Assembly (NCBI RefSeq): GCF_002188465.1 | Contig: NZ_NINW01000038.1 | Coordinates: 62,001 to 126,000 of the forward strand | Origin: Pigmentiphaga sp. NML080357 | GTDB lineage: Bacteria; Pseudomonadota; Gammaproteobacteria; Burkholderiales; Burkholderiaceae_B | DNA length: 64,000 nucleotides | Direction of reading: 5' to 3' | Shown: positions 63,801-64,000 of the stretch, one piece after another | How positions within the stretch are numbered: the stretch's first letter is position 1 | Layout of the letters: each line of letters opens with the position of its first letter | Position numbers and translations under genes: made by a program | The notes under the pieces: model-generated | Told to the model about the DNA's origin: nothing | Database searches by the model: none | The model's input: the letters and a program-made list of their open reading frames with translations, nothing else

Positions 63801-64000
63801 GTGCCGGCGCTCTCGCTCGCGGTGCAGTACGGCAAGGAAGAGCCGCGCCTGCCGCGCTGGCGCTTGCGGCGCTGGATCGCCCGGGCGCTGCGGGCGCCGG
63901 AGCTTGCCGGCGTGGCGGGCGTCGCGCTGACGCTGCGCCTGGTGGGCTCGGCCGAAGGGCGTCGCCTGAACCGCGAGTTCCGGCAGCGCGACTACGCCAC
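63801..64000 (+). CDS. ybeY: endoribonuclease YbeY (3' end outside window)
   Basis: The N-terminal 66 residues are visible (LSLAVQYGKEEPRLPRWRLR, RLNREFRQRDYAT), which match YbeY, the 16S rRNA 3'-end maturation factor; the zinc-His motif lies beyond the edge. GTG 63801 is taken; an in-frame ATG at 63765 inside phoH is an alternative. Confidence 0.9.
   Translation, partial: MPALSLAVQYGKEEPRLPRWRLRRWIARALRAPELAGVAGVALTLRLVGSAEGRRLNREFRQRDYA

Overview
The window is high-GC DNA from a betaproteobacterium of the Alcaligenaceae, most likely Bordetella or a close relative. The evidence is the several Bug-type tripartite-tricarboxylate receptors next to aromatic oxygenases, the hemCDX, sucCD, metE/metR, recA-recX and miaB-phoH-ybeY neighbourhoods, and dispersed short palindromic repeats of the kind I recall from Bordetella intergenic regions. 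No insertion sequence, prophage, integrase or CRISPR array was seen.

Layout. 1-5.9 kb: heme genes (hemX partial, hemD, hemC) divergent from ppc. 6-11.1 kb: a catabolic island with a TetR regulator flanked by two matching operators, a solute-binding protein that has no signal peptide, a NicC-like monooxygenase, a Bug receptor and an IclR regulator. 11.1-18.9 kb: a 32-residue prepilin-like peptide, two TerC paralogs, sucCD, and metE divergent from metR. 18.9-22.6 kb: an M30-type lipoprotein peptidase, a small OB-fold-like protein, recX and recA with a LexA box. 22.7-26.5 kb: a MaoC-type hydratase abutting a 5'-truncated Bug gene (an apparent deletion scar), then a TctDE-like two-component system. 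26.5-32.5 kb: a Rieske oxygenase, its reductase and a Bug receptor with a divergent LysR, then an MHS-type MFS transporter.

32.6-52.3 kb is the most interesting region. A tightly packed seven-gene operon encodes a DevA-like ABC ATPase, a lipoprotein adaptor, a HAD phosphatase, an alpha/beta hydrolase, two SMR-like half-transporters and a DegT-family aminotransferase. It converges on a cyanophycin-type locus: DUF1854 protein plus a zinc-ribbon ABC exporter, divergent from two cyanophycin synthetases (cphA' and cphA). These in turn converge, with overlapping 3' ends, on an operon for a ureohydrolase-like enzyme, a FemAB/GNAT-like acyltransferase and a class III aminotransferase. Beyond that lie an outer-membrane factor and a DevC-like permease. 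Those two supply the parts missing from the ATPase/adaptor pair on the far side, so a tripartite exporter appears to be split around the cyanophycin locus. No cyanophycinase is present in the window.

52.3-60 kb: an exported spermidine-synthase-like protein, an RcnB-like protein, a second Rieske oxygenase with a Liv-type receptor and divergent LysR, a Tat-exported PhoD-like phosphatase, and a solo WYL-like protein. 60-64 kb: small unknown genes, a CAT-anticodon tRNA with its terminator, an orphan terminator suggesting a small RNA, then miaB-phoH-ybeY running off the end.

Themes: three or four oxygenase modules, each beside a solute receptor and its own regulator; and an amino-acid-polymer (cyanophycin-like) synthesis, export and nitrogen-metabolism cluster that may be coupled to envelope export.
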